A DNA stretch of 64,000 nucleotides, taken from Aquimarina mytili (GTDB lineage Bacteria > Bacteroidota > Bacteroidia > Flavobacteriales > Flavobacteriaceae). The position numbers were made by a program, and so were the translations under genes. The first letter of the stretch is position 1. Every line of letters begins with the position of its first letter. Below, in pieces: positions 1 to 9,705 of this stretch. The DNA lies in assembly GCF_016735115.1 (NCBI RefSeq), contig NZ_JAERQJ010000003.1:186001-250000 (forward strand). The letters are read 5' to 3'. Below the pieces are notes generated by a model that saw nothing but the letters and a program-made list of their open reading frames with translations, had not been told where the DNA came from and made no database searches.

Positions 1-95
1 GTATTAAAAGATATCAAACATACATCTGAGTTTTATATTTGATTAAGTAATCATAATATATAATAAAACCCGTTAGTATTAGAAATCTAATTTTC

Positions 96-103
96 TATTT
101 TTG
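96..103 (+). promoter_or_regulatory. Predicted -7 promoter element of gldA
   Basis: TATTTTTG fits the Bacteroidota -7 consensus TAnnTTTG. A start of transcription about 7 bases downstream would fall near 110, ten bases before the ATG at 120. No clear -33 TTG is seen. The position argues for the ATG at 120 rather than the GTG at 114 as the gldA start. Confidence 0.45.
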
Positions 104-119
104 ATAAAAATAAGTGTAT

Positions 120-1019
120 ATGTCAATTTCAGTATCAAATATTTCGAAGTCATACCATGAGCAAAAAGCATTGGATAATATTAGTTTTGATATTGAGCAG
201 GGAGAAATCGTAGGTTTTTTAGGGCCTAATGGCGCCGGAAAATCGACCATGATGAAAATCCTAACCACATACCTTAATCCATCGAGCGGAGAAGCTAAAG
301 TGAATGGATTTGAAATTGACTCACAAACCATTGATGTTCAAAAAAGTGTGGGGTATTTGCCAGAACACAATCCACTATATCTGGAAATGTATGTTAGAGA
401 GTATTTGCTTTTTAATTCGAACGTATACAAAATCTCAAAACCACGGATTGAAGAAGTTATTGATCTAACAGGATTAACAACACAGGCTAATAAAAAGATC
501 AAACAACTCTCAAAAGGGTATCGTCAACGCGTCGGTTTGGCTTGTGCCCTACTACACGACCCTAAGGTTTTGATTTTAGACGAACCCACAACAGGGTTAG
601 ATCCTAATCAATTATTAGAAATTAGAGACCTTATTAAGTCTATAGGAAAAGAAAAAACTGTTTTTCTGTCAACTCATATCATGCAAGAAGTGGAAGCAAT
701 GTGCGATAGAGTTATCATTATTAATAAAGGAAAAATAGTGGCTGACAAAAAACTCAGTGATATCCTAGATGAAACCGAGCAAATCATCCAGGTAGAATTT
801 GATTATCGGGTAGAAGAAGCCTTTTTATTAAAACTTCCACATGTCTCATCGGTAAAAAATTTACATGATTTTGTTTATTATATCACTTTTGACACCAAAG
901 TAGATATGAGATCTGCGGTTTTTGATTTTGCTCATGATAATGAGTTGAAAATATTACAACTATCTCGAAAGAATAAAAATCTGGAGAATTTGTTTATCGA
1001 ATTAACTAATCCCTCTTGA
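120..1019 (+). CDS. gldA: GldA-like gliding motility ABC transporter ATP-binding protein
   Basis: ATPase subunit of an ABC exporter, acting at the inner face of the inner membrane. In flavobacteria GldA works with GldF and GldG and is needed for gliding in some species. The 299-residue protein has Walker A (GPNGAGKS, about residue 35), the ABC signature LSKGYRQR, Walker B (VLILDEPTTGLD) and the switch His (STHIMQEVE), followed by a C-terminal extension of about 80 residues usual in GldA. Sequence resemblance to flavobacterial GldA is close over the whole length. gldF and gldG are not adjacent, as also occurs elsewhere in the group. A generic DrrA-type ABC ATPase is the alternative. The ATG at 120 is preferred over the GTG at 114 because of the promoter position. 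Confidence 0.85.
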   Translation: MSISVSNISKSYHEQKALDNISFDIEQGEIVGFLGPNGAGKSTMMKILTTYLNPSSGEAKVNGFEIDSQTIDVQKSVGYLPEHNPLYLEMYVREYLLFNSNVYKISKPRIEEVIDLTGLTTQANKKIKQLSKGYRQRVGLACALLHDPKVLILDEPTTGLDPNQLLEIRDLIKSIGKEKTVFLSTHIMQEVEAMCDRVIIINKGKIVADKKLSDILDETEQIIQVEFDYRVEEAFLLKLPHVSSVKNLHDFVYYITFDTKVDMRSAVFDFAHDNELKILQLSRKNKNLENLFIELTNPS

Positions 1020-1050
1020 TGAATAATATTTTATATTCAAGATGCTTTTT
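1014..1050. terminator. Possible bidirectional terminator
   Basis: An imperfect hairpin with TCTTGA at 1014-1019 and TCAAGA at 1037-1042 is followed by a T-rich run at 1046-1052. It sits between the convergent gldA and response regulator genes. The stem is AT-rich and weak. Confidence 0.4.
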
Positions 1051-1455
1051 TTAGCTTACTTTTTTAAGATCGCTTAACACATTTTTCAATTTTTCAACTG
1101 TGACTGGTTTTACAATATAATCACTTACTAGCTCGTAAGATTTTGCACGCAAAATATCCTGGGGATCTACAGATGAAGAGACTATATAAATAATAATCTT
1201 CTTTTCACAAGGTATTTTCACAAACTCTTCCAAAAATTGCCATCCATCAAGAACTGGCATATTAAGGTCCAGTAATATAACATCGGGTAATTTTTCATTT
1301 GCTGAAATTATTGCTTTTAAATTGTTTAACGCTTCTTCTCCGTCCCTAAAAACCATTAAACTTTTACAAAAGTCTATCAGTTTCATTATTTTTTTCATCC
1401 CGAAAATAAAAATGGGATCATCATCAATTATACAAGCGATATCAATTTTTTTCAT
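1051..1455 (-). CDS. Single-domain response regulator (CheY-like receiver)
   Basis: A stand-alone receiver domain of 134 residues with no output domain. The acidic cluster IDDDP lies near residue 11, the predicted phospho-acceptor Asp is in LLDLNMPVLDG (about residue 62), a conserved Ser is in IVSSS and the Lys is in IVKPV. The gene overlaps the 3' end of the upstream PAS histidine kinase by 14 bases, so the two are almost certainly translationally coupled cognate partners. Receiver proteins like this, next to PAS kinases, are common in Bacteroidota and resemble the Rcp1 group. The downstream target cannot be told from the window. Confidence 0.9.
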   Translation of the reverse strand: MKKIDIACIIDDDPIFIFGMKKIMKLIDFCKSLMVFRDGEEALNNLKAIISANEKLPDVILLDLNMPVLDGWQFLEEFVKIPCEKKIIIYIVSSSVDPQDILRAKSYELVSDYIVKPVTVEKLKNVLSDLKKVS

Positions 1456-3364
1456 ATTTTAAATAAATTTTAAAAGTAGTCCCTTTATTAACTTCACTTT
1501 CCACTTCGATCTTCCCTCCCATAGCTTCTACTTGGTTCTTTGTAATAAAAAGGCCTATACCCCGTGCATCTTTATTGTGATGAAAAGTTTTGTACATCCC
1601 AAAAAGTTTAGAACGATGTTTTTTCAAGTCAATTCCCAATCCATTATCCACAACACTAAGCACTACATAATCACCTTCTAAATCAGCGCTCAAAGAAACA
1701 TAACTTTCTCGTTCGTTAGAACTATATTTGATTCCGTTCGTAATAAAATTCAATAAGATACTATCCAAATATGCCGGAATACACAAAACACAAATATCGG
1801 GCTTCACCAAATTGTTAATTGTCACTTGTTTTTCGATAGCTATAGCAGAGACAATTTCTAAGGTTTTATGAATCACCTCTCTTAAATTTAACCTTACCAA
1901 ATTATCATTAACCAATGTATTAATTAAGACAACTTCATTTAGATGTACAATTGTTTCTGTTAAATTTTCTGAAGCAGTTTTAAACAACTTTACAATTTCA
2001 TTATCTTCAATTTCAGGTTTTTCCTGAATAAGCAAGTCTAATAACATCTCAAAATTTCCGGAGTGTGATTTTAAATTATGAGAAACGATATGCGCAAAAT
2101 TTCTAAGTCTTTTATTTTGATCCTCCGCAACAGCAAGTAATGATTTCAATTCTTCTTCCTGTTTTATCTTCGTAATATCAGACATGTGTATAATAATCCC
2201 ACCTACTTTATTTTCGTCTATAAGCCAAGGGCGAAATTCCCAAGAAAGCCATTGTACTGATCCATCGGCTCTTTTAACACGTTCTTCATTATTTTTAATC
2301 ACCTTCCCTTTTAAGCATTTTTGATGACTAACTTTCCACTTATTTGCTATTTCTGGCAACACTTCATAATGCGATTTACCTACAATTTCTTTATCGTTAA
2401 TATCAAACACACTGAACCATTCTTGAGAAGCAGCCAGATATTTCATATCCCAATCAAACATTGCTATAGCGGTAGGTGCTTGCTGTATAAACAATCTATT
2501 TCGTTCATAAGCTTTCTTCTTTTCATTGATTTCTTGGTGAGATCCAACCATCCATTCTGGATTACCTTCTTCATCCCAACTTACGACTTTGCCTTTATCT
2601 AAAACCCATATATAACTACCGTTTTTATGTATCATTCTAGCCTCGAATTCATATACTGGTGTTTTTTTAGCAAAATGATCCTGAAGGATTTTATTGGATT
2701 TCTCTAAATCCTTAGGAACCGTATGGGTGATCCAAGTCTCTATAGATACAGGTTCTAACTCTTCTAATGTATAACCAATAATTTCGGCCCAGCGCTCATT
2801 AAAAATCGTTTCTCCGGTTTTCACATTCCATTGCCACGTTCCCAAATCTGTACTATCTATTACTTGCTTAAAAAAAGCAGACTGCAACCTAAGCTTTTCC
2901 TCTTTTTTCTTAATTTCGGTAATATCTGTATGTGCCCCTAGCATTCTTACAGGCTTACCATAATCATCCCTTAAGATAACACCTCTACAACGAATCCAAA
3001 TCGTGTGCCCTAGTTTATGTTGATACCTTACAATTTGGTCATAAGGGTAAGAGGGGTCTTTAGAATGCTTAGTAAAATTTGCATATACATATTTTAAATC
3101 TTCCTTGTGAATAATATGCTGCCAAGCAGAAGATTTATGAGGCATTTTATCCGGATCATACCCTAAAGTGGTCCAAAACCTAGAGTTCATCCATTCATTT
3201 TCTGGTTGATTTAAATCCCAAAACCACAACCCATCTAACGCCGCTTCTTGCAAAAAATCAAATAATGTACTATCATCTTTTATCAGAGCATATAATTCTT
3301 TTTTTAAGTAATTTTCGTTTTCCTCTGCAACTGGATTCTCTTTTTTGTTCTGATCGTTTTCCAT
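1442..3364 (-). CDS. Multi-PAS sensor histidine kinase
   Basis: Sensor kinase of 640 residues without a signal peptide or membrane segment, so probably cytosolic. It has three PAS/PAC units (about 45-155, 165-285 and 290-405), each with typical PAC endings such as DITEIKKKE and DITKIKQEE. A short linker leads to a dimerisation/phospho-acceptor region with His in FAHIVSHNLKSHSG (about residue 430), then an ATPase domain with the N box (LNFITNGIKYSS), G1 (DNGLGID) and G2 (ARGIGLFITKNQ). The HNLK context is the variant seen in many Bacteroidota PAS kinases. It overlaps the receiver gene downstream, forming a two-gene operon. The PAS ligand is unknown. Confidence 0.9.
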   Translation of the reverse strand: MENDQNKKENPVAEENENYLKKELYALIKDDSTLFDFLQEAALDGLWFWDLNQPENEWMNSRFWTTLGYDPDKMPHKSSAWQHIIHKEDLKYVYANFTKHSKDPSYPYDQIVRYQHKLGHTIWIRCRGVILRDDYGKPVRMLGAHTDITEIKKKEEKLRLQSAFFKQVIDSTDLGTWQWNVKTGETIFNERWAEIIGYTLEELEPVSIETWITHTVPKDLEKSNKILQDHFAKKTPVYEFEARMIHKNGSYIWVLDKGKVVSWDEEGNPEWMVGSHQEINEKKKAYERNRLFIQQAPTAIAMFDWDMKYLAASQEWFSVFDINDKEIVGKSHYEVLPEIANKWKVSHQKCLKGKVIKNNEERVKRADGSVQWLSWEFRPWLIDENKVGGIIIHMSDITKIKQEEELKSLLAVAEDQNKRLRNFAHIVSHNLKSHSGNFEMLLDLLIQEKPEIEDNEIVKLFKTASENLTETIVHLNEVVLINTLVNDNLVRLNLREVIHKTLEIVSAIAIEKQVTINNLVKPDICVLCIPAYLDSILLNFITNGIKYSSNERESYVSLSADLEGDYVVLSVVDNGLGIDLKKHRSKLFGMYKTFHHNKDARGIGLFITKNQVEAMGGKIEVESEVNKGTTFKIYLKYEKN

Positions 3365-3558
3365 ACATTATTCTTATCATTATAATTGGGACATGTGCAC
3401 TTGACGAGAGGTATTTAAATTTATGAATAATCAAGAACATTCAGAGTATATAAACCCTCAATATATTTATGGTTATCCCATTAAACCGAAGTGAGTGGAA
3501 CGAAAAATGAGTTTGTATAGCTTATTGTAAAGATGCTATTTACATCAGAAACATATAG

Positions 3559-3574
3559 TATATATATATATATA
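3559..3574. repeat. TA dinucleotide run
   Basis: Eight TA units lie in the intergenic stretch between the histidine kinase and the GIN-domain lipoprotein. No function is apparent; slippage-prone low-complexity DNA. Confidence 0.6.
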
Positions 3575-3599
3575 GAAATACATAAAGGTTATGGGCTTT

Positions 3600-4346
3600 T
3601 TACAAGAATATTAGTTTTCCGGTAAAAAATTGTTCTACTTCTACTATCGCCGGTTGGTTTATAGAAATTACATCTCCAGTACTTCTAATTTCACCTCGAA
3701 TAGATTGCTGAGGATTTACTATAATTTTGTTCGTCCCACGATGAAAAATTGTTACATGCTCGGATACTAAATCTGCTCCTTCAAATCTTCCAGTTCCGGA
3801 AGCCAAGTTAACATTTAACATCTCTACAGTACCGCTAATAAAGAAGGAAGCTATATTATTTCCTACAACACTTAATGTTTTGCTATTAACATCTAGATTA
3901 AAAATCCCATTGGTATTACCACCTGTTTCATTAAAATCTTCAGAAAACAAACTCAAGGAATCATAATTTAACACTCCATTGGATGAAACATTAAATTGGG
4001 TAGCGCTACGTATTGAGGTAATATTAGGTGCAGTAACAAAAACTTTGGTTTGATTAAAGTCTCTAAAAAAAGCACAGTCATTCGTATCACTTAGTACTAA
4101 TTCCTCTCCTTCAACTATAGCAGAAACTTCATTTAATAAATTATCTCCGGTTTCTATAATCACCGAGGTGATTTCACCTTGTTTTAGAATTAACTCGACA
4201 TTAGGATTCACCAAAATTTTTGTAAAATCAGAAACTTCTACTTCTGTTTTTATAATATCACCCGTTCTTTGGAAACAATCTGAGGCATCTTCAGAATTAC
4301 ATCCAAAAACCAAAAATGATAGTAGTATGTAGTATACTTTTCTCAT
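3600..4346 (-). CDS. GIN-domain (DUF2807) lipoprotein
   Basis: A 248-residue predicted lipoprotein: short N-terminal hydrophobic segment ending in a lipobox (LVFGC, Cys at residue 16). The rest resembles the putative auto-transporter adhesin, head GIN domain (DUF2807), a right-handed beta-helix family abundant in Bacteroidota. Support comes from the opening RTGDIIKTEVEVSDFTKI, the repeated short beta-strands and the G-rich turns. It overlaps the upstream PagL-like gene by four bases (ATGA), so the two are expressed together. Its biochemical role is unknown; a surface or periplasmic location is inferred from the lipobox. Confidence 0.8.
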   Translation of the reverse strand: MRKVYYILLSFLVFGCNSEDASDCFQRTGDIIKTEVEVSDFTKILVNPNVELILKQGEITSVIIETGDNLLNEVSAIVEGEELVLSDTNDCAFFRDFNQTKVFVTAPNITSIRSATQFNVSSNGVLNYDSLSLFSEDFNETGGNTNGIFNLDVNSKTLSVVGNNIASFFISGTVEMLNVNLASGTGRFEGADLVSEHVTIFHRGTNKIIVNPQQSIRGEIRSTGDVISINQPAIVEVEQFFTGKLIFL

Positions 4347-5440
4347 AATCTATATCCTATCGAAAATTCCATAGCTTCTGCCTTTGCAGCATGTGACCGC
4401 ACGGTAAAAGCTCCGAATATGTTTTTTGTAAAATAATATTGGAGCCCTGCTCTCAAATAGGTTTGCCCTTCAAAATCGTAAGGATAATATACATAATACC
4501 CAAACTGAGTAAGTACTGAAATTCTATTGACGCGTAATTCGTGACCCATGTATACCCCCACACGTTTCGAATCTTCATCACCGGTAGTTCCATCGTTAAA
4601 TCCTCCAGATGCACGGAAATCAATAAATCTTTTAAGCGCTTTTGAAAGAAACAATTCTGTTCCTAACTGAATAGCACTTTTCTTATTAAGTCTTTTATCT
4701 ATAAATCCCCCTATTGTATAAAAAGGAAATCTTCCCGACCCCACCACATCACTTTCATTAACACCACTTCTAAAAATAAAACCGTATCCAAAAGGTTCTG
4801 CACCCTTAGATAGTCCTTTTTCTTTTTCAATATATTGAGGAGTTTCAGAGTCCAATCCATAGGTTACTCCTGCATTTAGAAACAACGTATTTGTACTTTT
4901 ATTAGGCGCTTTAGAATTTCCGTTAGAATAATGCACCACACCTAAACCTGCTTGCAATCCTAGTCTCTTAAATATATTCTCTTTTTTGAAGTTTAACAAT
5001 GCATAAGTTGCACTTGTTAAATGTGTACCATGTGCAATATTCCTAAAATTACGGTCTTCGTCATATGGGTTCGTGCTATATGCTATCCCTTGACCCAAAC
5101 GAAGCAATAGATATCTTTTAAGGAAATAGAAATTATAATGCACATAAAGACCTATATGCTCCCCTAATGCAGGATTATCCATATCTTGATACATCAAAGA
5201 AACTCCATAATCAGGAGCATTATATAATCGTTGCCACTCTTCTTCTCCAAAAGTCTTTTTTTGAAACGAAAGAAATACACCCGATGGATGGCCCGTAATC
5301 AAATGGGAAATATCTGGATTATGCTTTAAGATTGTTCCATAAAAATTATTGACATCCAAAGTATAATACGACTTACTTTCTTCTTGAGAATAAGTACTAT
5401 AGCATATAATAAATAACGTGAGGCAAATCCGTTTTATCAT
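4343..5440 (-). CDS. Acyloxyacyl hydrolase / PagL-like lipid A deacylase family outer membrane protein
   Basis: A 365-residue protein with an N-terminal signal peptide (cleavage likely after TYSQ) and many alternating-hydrophobicity strands, as in a beta-barrel. The segment VVHYSNGNSKAPN (about residue 175) carries the His-Ser pair that in PagL forms part of the catalytic site for removing the 3-O acyl chain of lipid A. The protein is about twice the length of PagL itself, like the other Bacteroidota members annotated as acyloxyacyl hydrolase. It is translationally coupled to the GIN-domain lipoprotein downstream. Lipid A as substrate is inferred from the family, not shown here. Confidence 0.75.
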   Translation of the reverse strand: MIKRICLTLFIICYSTYSQEESKSYYTLDVNNFYGTILKHNPDISHLITGHPSGVFLSFQKKTFGEEEWQRLYNAPDYGVSLMYQDMDNPALGEHIGLYVHYNFYFLKRYLLLRLGQGIAYSTNPYDEDRNFRNIAHGTHLTSATYALLNFKKENIFKRLGLQAGLGVVHYSNGNSKAPNKSTNTLFLNAGVTYGLDSETPQYIEKEKGLSKGAEPFGYGFIFRSGVNESDVVGSGRFPFYTIGGFIDKRLNKKSAIQLGTELFLSKALKRFIDFRASGGFNDGTTGDEDSKRVGVYMGHELRVNRISVLTQFGYYVYYPYDFEGQTYLRAGLQYYFTKNIFGAFTVRSHAAKAEAMEFSIGYRL

Positions 5441-5503
5441 CCGGCAAAAGTAGTAATACTTTTTAAATAGCCTTAATGTTTTCTTAAAAACGGTATATCT
5501 ACA

Positions 5504-6457
5504 TTAGAAAACTTCGGAAGCGATTCGTTTAATATTATCAGACTTACCCATAGAATAATAATGTAATACCGGAACTCCATAATCCATTAACTCCTTAGAC
5601 TGCTGTATTGCAAATTCAATTCCTACTTCTCTAACTTCTTTATTCGTCTTACATTGTTCTACTGCCCTCACTAGTTCATCTGGTATATCTAATTTAAAGA
5701 CTTGTGGCAATAATTGTAAGTGTCTTTTTACTGCAACTGGCTTAATTCCAGGTATTATTGGCACATTGATTCCAGCAGTTTTAGCTTTTTCTACAAAATC
5801 AAAGTATTTTTTATTATCAAAAAACATCTGAGTCACAACATAATCAGCTCCTGCATCAACCTTATTCTTCAGCCATCGTAAATCAGAATCTAATGAAGGG
5901 GCTTCCATGTGTTTTTCCGGATAACCCGCAACTCCAACACAAAAATTAGATTGATTATCGCTTTCTATAACTTCATGAAGAAATTGCCCTTTATTCATAT
6001 TTACAATTTGCTCAACCAGCTCACTAGCATAACAATGCCCACCATCTGTTGGGTTGAAATATTTTTCTTCTTTCATCGCGTCTCCGCGAAGCGCCATCAC
6101 ATTATCGATCCCCAAGTAATGACAATCAACTAATAAGTATTCAGTTTCTTCTTTGGTAAAACCTCCACAAAGCACATGAGGTATGGTATCTACATTATAT
6201 TTATGTTTAATCGAAGCGCATATCCCTACGGTCCCTGGACGCATACGAGTTAGTTTCTTATCTAAAAGCCCATCGCGATCAATATAAATAAACTCTTCTC
6301 TAGATGTGGTTACATCAATAAAAGGAGGATTAAATTCCATCAACGGATCGATATTATCATACAACTCTTGAATACTTCTTCCTTTTTGAGGTGGTATTAA
6401 TTCAAAAGAGAATAATGTTTTGCCTTTTGCCTTTGTTATATGTTCAGTAACTTTCAT
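5504..6457 (-). CDS. metF: Methylenetetrahydrofolate reductase
   Basis: FAD enzyme that reduces 5,10-methylene-THF to 5-methyl-THF, the methyl donor for MetH. The 317-residue protein is of usual bacterial length and begins with FELIPPQKGR, the conserved Glu region near the active site. It has the MALRGD motif (folate/FAD-site Asp) and the family segments CVGVAGYPEKH and DYVVTQMFFDN. It is the last gene of the SAM-I-controlled metH operon, 130 bases after the C-terminal MetH gene. Enzyme and substrate partner are thus made together. Confidence 0.95.
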   Translation of the reverse strand: MKVTEHITKAKGKTLFSFELIPPQKGRSIQELYDNIDPLMEFNPPFIDVTTSREEFIYIDRDGLLDKKLTRMRPGTVGICASIKHKYNVDTIPHVLCGGFTKEETEYLLVDCHYLGIDNVMALRGDAMKEEKYFNPTDGGHCYASELVEQIVNMNKGQFLHEVIESDNQSNFCVGVAGYPEKHMEAPSLDSDLRWLKNKVDAGADYVVTQMFFDNKKYFDFVEKAKTAGINVPIIPGIKPVAVKRHLQLLPQVFKLDIPDELVRAVEQCKTNKEVREVGIEFAIQQSKELMDYGVPVLHYYSMGKSDNIKRIASEVF

Positions 6458-6587
6458 TTATATACTTCCTAATTCGTTTGTTCTTTTATTTAGCATATTC
6501 TAATAATGCTGTAATTGCGTTATTAGACTTAGTAAGTTTCTCTTGATTTTGTATTTGTCAAGACCATCTTTATAAATTAACACCCAT

Positions 6588-9317
6588 TTAATCTTGCAGA
6601 TTAGGGTTTAGCCATTTCTTAGCACTCTCAAAATCAATATTCTTTCGCTCTGCAAAATCTTTAACTTGATCTTCTTTTATTTTTCCTAATCCAAAATATC
6701 GTGCTTCAGGATTTCCAAAATAATATCCTGACACAGATGCAGCAGGCCACATAGCGAGGCTTTCGGTTAACTCGACCCCAATCTTTTCTTTTACGTTAAG
6801 CAATTCCCATATTGTTATTTTTTCGAGATGGTCTGGGCATGCAGGATACCCAGGGGCCGGTCGAATTCCTTTATAAGCTTCTTTAATAAGTTCTTCATTA
6901 CTTAGCACTTCATTATTAGCATATCCCCAGTCGTCTTTACGAACTTTCTCGTGCAAATATTCTGCAAAAGCTTCAGCAAGACGATCGGCCAATGCCTTAA
7001 TCATAATAGAATTATAGTCATCATGGTCGGCTTCAAACTTCTTGGCAAGGGCCGCTGTTCCAAAACCTGTTGTTACGCAAAAACAACCCATATAATCTTG
7101 TATTGCGCTCTCTTTTGGTGCTATAAAATCTGATAAAGCAAAATTAGGTTTACCGGCATGTTTTTTTAATTGTTGTCGTAATGTTCTAAATGTAAAATTT
7201 CCATTTTCAGAACTCACCTCAATATCATCATCATGTATGGTATTCGCCTCAAAAAGCCCATAAATAGCTTTAGCACCAAGTAATTTTTCATCAAAAACTT
7301 TTTGCAATAACTTTTGTGCATCGCTAAATAATGAGGTTGCCTGCTCACCAACAACTTCATCGGTCAAAATAGCTGGATATTTACCATGTAAGTCCCAAGA
7401 TCTAAAAAATGGTGTCCAATCAATATAAGGTTCTAGTTTTTTGATATCAAAATCTTCAATTATCTGGATCCCCAATTGGTTCGGTTTTATAATTTCAGAA
7501 TTTGACCAATCAATAGCATACTTATTCTTTCTAGCTTCATTAAGAGTTAAATATTCTTTCTGTTTTGTTCTTTTCAGAAATCCTTCTCTGAATCTTTCAT
7601 AATCTTCTTTAAGATCTCCTACATATTTTTGGTTACTTCTTTTGTTCAATAAATCACCAACAACAGTAACTGCCCTTGATGCATCATTAACATGCACCAC
7701 AGCATTTTTATACTGTGGATCAATCTTAACAGCAGTATGCGCCTTAGAAGTTGTTGCCCCGCCGATCAATAATGGGATATTAAAATTTTTACGTTCCATT
7801 TCTTTAGCCAGGTACACCATTTCATCTAGCGAAGGAGTTATTAAGCCACTAAGTCCTATGATATCAACCTGTTCATCCATAGCAGTTTGAATGATTTTTT
7901 CTGGCGGCACCATAACACCGAGATCAACAATTTCGTAATTATTACACCCTAATACAACAGAGACGATATTTTTTCCGATATCATGTACATCTCCTTTTAC
8001 AGTAGCCATTAATACTTTTCCGGCAGATCCGTTTCCTTGTGCTGCTTCAGGGTTTTTCTTTTTTTCTTCTTCAATAAATGGAAGTAAATATGCTACTGCT
8101 TTTTTCATCACCCTAGCAGATTTTACCACCTGAGGTAAGAACATTTTCCCAGACCCAAAAAGATCTCCAACTACATTCATTCCGGTCATTAAATGTCCCT
8201 CGATAACTTCAATAGGCTTATCAACACTTTGTCGCGCTTCTTCTATATCCTCTACAACATATTGATCAATTCCTTTGACAAGAGCCCTTGTAATTCTATT
8301 TTGTAATGGTTCTTCTCGCCAAGAAAGATCAACTGTTTGCTCTTTTTTTACTCCTTTAACTGTTTCTGCAAAATCCAACAACCTCTCTGTTGCGTCATCT
8401 CTTCGGTCCAGGATTACATCTTCTACATATTCTAATAAATCTTTAGGAATATCATCATATACTTCTAACATGGCTGGGTTTACAATACCCATATTCATTC
8501 CTGCTTTGATAGCATGAAATAAAAACACCGAATGCATAGCTTCGCGAACTATATTATTCCCTCTAAATGAAAAAGAAACATTACTCACGCCACCACTTAC
8601 ACTACAATGAGGCAGATTTTCTCTAACCCATCGAGTGGCTTCAATAAAATCTACAGCATTTTTCCGATGTTCTTCCATCCCCGTTGCTACGGGAAAAATA
8701 TTCAAATCAAAAATGATATCTTCTGGCGGAAAATTTACCTGATTTACTAGCACATCGTAGGATCTTTTAGAAATCTCTATACGTCTCTCATAATTATCTG
8801 CCTGCCCAACCTCGTCAAAGGCCATTACAATAACAGCCGCTCCATATCTCTTTATCGCTTTAGCATGTCTAACAAACTCTTCTTCTCCTTCTTTTAGACT
8901 GATAGAATTTACTACGCATTTTCCTTGAACCACCTGAAGTCCGGCCTCTATGATTTCCCATTTTGAGCTATCGATCATAATTGGCACTCTGGCAATATCT
9001 GGTTCTGCCATAATAAGATTTAAGAACCTTACCATGGCTTCTTTACCATCAATCAAGCCATCATCCATATTGATATCAATAACCTGTGCTCCACCTTCAA
9101 CCTGATGCCTGGCAATGTCTAAAGCTTCATCAAATTTTTCTTCTTTAACCAAACGTAAAAACTTACGTGATCCTGCTACATTAGTACGCTCTCCAACATT
9201 AATGAAATTTGTTTCTGCAGAAACAATCATCGGTTCAAGACCAGAAAGTTTTAGATACTTTCTAGTTGATGGTTGGCGGTTGGTAGTTGATAGGTTTTCT
9301 GGCTTATTTTCTATCAT
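6588..9317 (-). CDS. metH: Cobalamin-dependent methionine synthase, C-terminal half (pterin, B12 and activation domains)
   Basis: Carries three of the four MetH modules in 909 residues. The methyl-THF (pterin-binding) domain comes first (from about residue 30, [13 protein letters not shown]). The cap/B12 domain has the cobalt-ligand motif DVHDIGKN near residue 442. The C-terminal SAM-dependent reactivation domain has [12 protein letters not shown] and GNPEARYFG. The homocysteine domain is a separate gene upstream, so MetH is split, as in many Bacteroidota. The first 20 or so residues are unusual: residues about 9-17 (LSTTNRQPS) are translated from a CAAC-heptamer repeat that flanks the S23 gene, and the start codon overlaps that gene's stop by four bases. 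The native start may once have been elsewhere. Needs cobalamin. Confidence 0.95.
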   Translation of the reverse strand: MIENKPENLSTTNRQPSTRKYLKLSGLEPMIVSAETNFINVGERTNVAGSRKFLRLVKEEKFDEALDIARHQVEGGAQVIDINMDDGLIDGKEAMVRFLNLIMAEPDIARVPIMIDSSKWEIIEAGLQVVQGKCVVNSISLKEGEEEFVRHAKAIKRYGAAVIVMAFDEVGQADNYERRIEISKRSYDVLVNQVNFPPEDIIFDLNIFPVATGMEEHRKNAVDFIEATRWVRENLPHCSVSGGVSNVSFSFRGNNIVREAMHSVFLFHAIKAGMNMGIVNPAMLEVYDDIPKDLLEYVEDVILDRRDDATERLLDFAETVKGVKKEQTVDLSWREEPLQNRITRALVKGIDQYVVEDIEEARQSVDKPIEVIEGHLMTGMNVVGDLFGSGKMFLPQVVKSARVMKKAVAYLLPFIEEEKKKNPEAAQGNGSAGKVLMATVKGDVHDIGKNIVSVVLGCNNYEIVDLGVMVPPEKIIQTAMDEQVDIIGLSGLITPSLDEMVYLAKEMERKNFNIPLLIGGATTSKAHTAVKIDPQYKNAVVHVNDASRAVTVVGDLLNKRSNQKYVGDLKEDYERFREGFLKRTKQKEYLTLNEARKNKYAIDWSNSEIIKPNQLGIQIIEDFDIKKLEPYIDWTPFFRSWDLHGKYPAILTDEVVGEQATSLFSDAQKLLQKVFDEKLLGAKAIYGLFEANTIHDDDIEVSSENGNFTFRTLRQQLKKHAGKPNFALSDFIAPKESAIQDYMGCFCVTTGFGTAALAKKFEADHDDYNSIMIKALADRLAEAFAEYLHEKVRKDDWGYANNEVLSNEELIKEAYKGIRPAPGYPACPDHLEKITIWELLNVKEKIGVELTESLAMWPAASVSGYYFGNPEARYFGLGKIKEDQVKDFAERKNIDFESAKKWLNPNLQD
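9264..9293. repeat. Left copy of imperfect 30-bp inverted repeat flanking the S23 gene
   Basis: Read on the minus strand this copy is four CAAC-type heptamers (CAACTAC, CAACCGC, CAACCAT, CAACT) preceded by CTAT. It matches the right copy at 9676-9705 in inverted orientation at 24 of 30 positions. It lies inside the 5' end of the C-terminal metH gene and encodes part of its N-terminus. Confidence 0.75.
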
Positions 9318-9682
9318 AATTTATCGATTTTATAATAGTTAATAAATCCATTTAAGAGCTTTTTACACTTTAAAATTTGACTTAAAAGAATCTGATGTTT
9401 CTCTGTTTCAACATAGTTTTGATCTAGAGCCAAATATAATTGGGTTTCTAATTCATACAACGAACCTCTTGAAACATGTAAAAACTGTATTGTATCCGCA
9501 GAAGTTCTCCTTCCGCACCCTTCTGCAATATTTGATGGTATTGAAACGGCACTCCTTCTCATTTGACTTGTTAATCTATATAATTCATCTTTTGGAAACT
9601 TCTTTGTTATTTCATAAAGATTATTTACCCATATTCTTGACTCCTTCCAAACTTCTAATTCTATATACTCCATATCTATCAA
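9314..9682 (-). CDS. Four-helix-bundle protein of the S23 (23S rRNA intervening sequence) family
   Basis: A 122-residue helical protein with the family hallmarks [15 protein letters not shown] (about residues 42-56) and the downstream [13 protein letters not shown]23 proteins were first found in intervening sequences of 23S rRNA and later as free-standing genes; their molecular function is poorly known, and the fold resembles Avd of diversity-generating retroelements. Here the gene starts immediately after the stop of the N-terminal metH gene and overlaps the start of the C-terminal one by four bases. It therefore interrupts a functional pair inside an operon. It is bracketed by an inverted heptamer repeat, which suggests it is a mobile cassette. 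No reverse transcriptase or variable repeat is nearby. Confidence 0.88.
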   Translation of the reverse strand: MIDMEYIELEVWKESRIWVNNLYEITKKFPKDELYRLTSQMRRSAVSIPSNIAEGCGRRTSADTIQFLHVSRGSLYELETQLYLALDQNYVETEKHQILLSQILKCKKLLNGFINYYKIDKL

Positions 9683-9705
9683 CTAACAACTTTCAACAGT
9701 CAACT
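9676..9705. repeat. Right copy of imperfect 30-bp inverted repeat flanking the S23 gene
   Basis: Plus-strand CTAT followed by heptamers CAACTAA, CAACTTT, CAACAGT and CAACT. It is the inverted partner of the repeat at 9264-9293 (first 10 bases identical, 24 of 30 overall). It spans the 3' end of the N-terminal metH gene and the S23 start codon. Confidence 0.75.

Noticed and set aside
9314-9682. Avd protein of a diversity-generating retroelement
   Set aside because: The fold is similar but there is no reverse transcriptase or template/variable repeat pair nearby; S23 family fits better.
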